Below the pieces are notes generated by a model, which saw nothing but the letters and a program-made list of their open reading frames with translations, searched no databases and was not told the DNA's origin. A DNA stretch of 64,000 bases from Candidatus Gastranaerophilales bacterium (GTDB taxonomy: Bacteria > Cyanobacteriota > Vampirovibrionia > Gastranaerophilales > Gastranaerophilaceae): NCBI GenBank assembly GCA_947630535.1, contig CANRHZ010000002.1, forward strand, positions 55,523-119,522. Direction: 5' to 3'. The position numbers and the translations under genes are program-made. Positions 63,041-64,000 of the stretch are shown piece by piece. Each line of letters starts with the position of its first letter. Position 1 is the first letter of the stretch.

Positions 63041-64000
63041 TTATCTTTTTACACAGCGAACTTGGTATGTGTATGAGCGACGATGCCAGTAATGATCTCC
63101 GTTTTGCATATAAATCATCCAAGCGTAGCCGCTTGCTCCCGAAGAAACGACAGAACCTGACCAGTAGTAACCGGTATTTACATCAATTAAAGAACGGTTT
63201 ATAAACATTGAAACTAATTCGTATCTGTCAGGGAGTCTTGCATCATCTCCCAGTTGAGAACATACGGTTGCTGCATCTTTTCCGTTTTCACTGTAAGATT
63301 GGGTTGCCGAAGCGTCGTTTTCAAATGGAATAGGCGCAACAACAACACTGTTTGTTCTATATAAAACGGTAATAAACCCAACATCTTTTCCGACTTCATT
63401 AGGGCCTTTTAAACCATTCAGGTCATATATCATGTTTGCGCAAACTACTTCAGCCGAAAAATGATACAAGTCCGGGTCGTATGATTTACATGTGGGATTA
63501 TAGTATAGAGCTATTGATTCCCCGTTTACCGTTTCAAAAGCGGCAGCGTCTGTGTCCATAGCTTGTGATGCACTACTATTAAGTTCGCTTCTTGTTTTTG
63601 GAAAAGAAAGCGTATTGCCATCCAATGTAATAATGGATGATGGTATACCGCAAGCTTTTAAGTTATTTTTATTGCATACGTTTTGAATACGATAAACTTT
63701 CGATAGACCATCTATAATAAAAGCTTCTGAAGCTGATGCTTTTAAATTTTCATCATCTTTATCGGGAATTGCACCATTTGTTGTTCCATATCCTGCAACA
63801 CTATCCATCTCTCCTATTGCTTGGCTCATTCTTGCATATAATGCTTTTCTTTGAGCGTTCCATGCTTTGTCATTGACATTAACTAATAATGAAGGTAGCG
63901 TTATCGCTGCAACGATACCTATTATTGTTAGTGTTATCAATACTTCTGCTAAAGTAAATCCACCTAATCCCTTGGGGGGGGGGGTAAGCTCCAAACAATT
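63041..64000 (-). CDS. Prepilin-like protein 2, start beyond the window, C tract
   Basis: Paralogue of the 23088 gene: the same leader (PPPKGLGGFTLAEVLITLTIIG) and spine, with about the first 90 residues near-identical. The C-terminal domain (ARLPDRYELVSMF, GYYWSGS, AWMIYMQNGDHYW, VRCVKR) keeps the framework but differs strongly in surface residues. It reads through an 11-C tract (63974-63984); the true ATG lies outside. If it has the same leader as gene 1 it too is out of frame in this assembly. Confidence 0.8.
   Translation of the reverse strand, partial: NCLELTPPPKGLGGFTLAEVLITLTIIGIVAAITLPSLLVNVNDKAWNAQRKALYARMSQAIGEMDSVAGYGTTNGAIPDKDDENLKASASEAFIIDGLSKVYRIQNVCNKNNLKACGIPSSIITLDGNTLSFPKTRSELNSSASQAMDTDAAAFETVNGESIALYYNPTCKSYDPDLYHFSAEVVCANMIYDLNGLKGPNEVGKDVGFITVLYRTNSVVVAPIPFENDASATQSYSENGKDAATVCSQLGDDARLPDRYELVSMFINRSLIDVNTGYYWSGSVVSSGASGYAWMIYMQNGDHYWHRRSYTYQVRCVKR
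63974..63984 (-). repeat. Homopolymeric tract of 11 C (coding strand)
   Basis: Eleven G's on the plus strand, embedded in the same context (CTTGG...GGTAAGCTCC) as the 12-G tract at 24027. Length differs by one between the paralogues. Confidence 0.7.

Noticed and set aside
1..64000. tRNA, rRNA, CRISPR array or insertion sequence
   Set aside because: I scanned for cloverleaf T-loops, rRNA motifs, regular repeat-spacer arrays and transposase motifs and found none.

Overview
The window is AT-rich bacterial chromosome from a diderm (kdsB implies lipopolysaccharide). It fits a non-photosynthetic relative of Cyanobacteria, most likely Vampirovibrionia/Melainabacteria (Gastranaerophilales type). The reasons are an RpaB/Ycf27-like response regulator, an efp-accB-accC cluster, prepilin-like proteins with a proline/KGLGG leader, a two-partner-secretion exoprotein, and no photosynthesis genes. 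The lineage is inferred from gene content, not from a database search.

Layout. 0-9.4 kb: a large secreted TPS-domain exoprotein, a TPR protein plus kdsB, an Flp-like pilin, rpsP, and coaX-dut. 9.4-22.6 kb: biotin carboxylase genes and efp, isoprenoid synthase, rsgA, accD-accA, then a PilZ / histidine kinase / REC-HD-GYP signalling cluster. 22.6-29.1 kb: a strongly SD-led 27-codon ORF, a prepilin-like gene with a 12-C tract that puts it out of frame, RNase HIII, and the RpaB-like regulator. 29.4-35.4 kb: rny-ymdB-PHP, a WecA-like transferase, a SpoIID-like protein and HU.

35.5-53.1 kb is the most unusual part. A terminase large subunit with two small genes lies on the minus strand. Next come ordinary metabolic genes (class II aldolase, rpiB) and a membrane protein. 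A compact plus-strand operon follows with scaffold, major capsid, connectors, contractile sheath, tube, assembly chaperone, PBSX-type baseplate genes, tail fibre, holin-like protein and M15 lysin. I find no portal, tape measure, integrase, repressor or replication gene. An 18-bp-arm perfect palindrome stands just before the operon. This looks like a domesticated contractile phage particle, possibly a gene transfer agent or tailocin-like system, with missing parts either encoded elsewhere or lost.

53.2-56.2 kb holds three glycosyltransferase-like genes behind a strong promoter. 56.2-64 kb holds a leuC-type dehydratase, a patatin lipase, pgpH-ybeY-dgkA, a two-domain cytidine-deaminase-like protein, and a second prepilin-like gene with an 11-C tract running off the window.

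Two cross-cutting signals stand out. Several genes lack a Shine-Dalgarno sequence but have a -10 box 6-10 nt before the ATG, which suggests leaderless mRNAs. Two paralogous prepilin genes carry homopolymeric C tracts of different length, which suggests phase variation.
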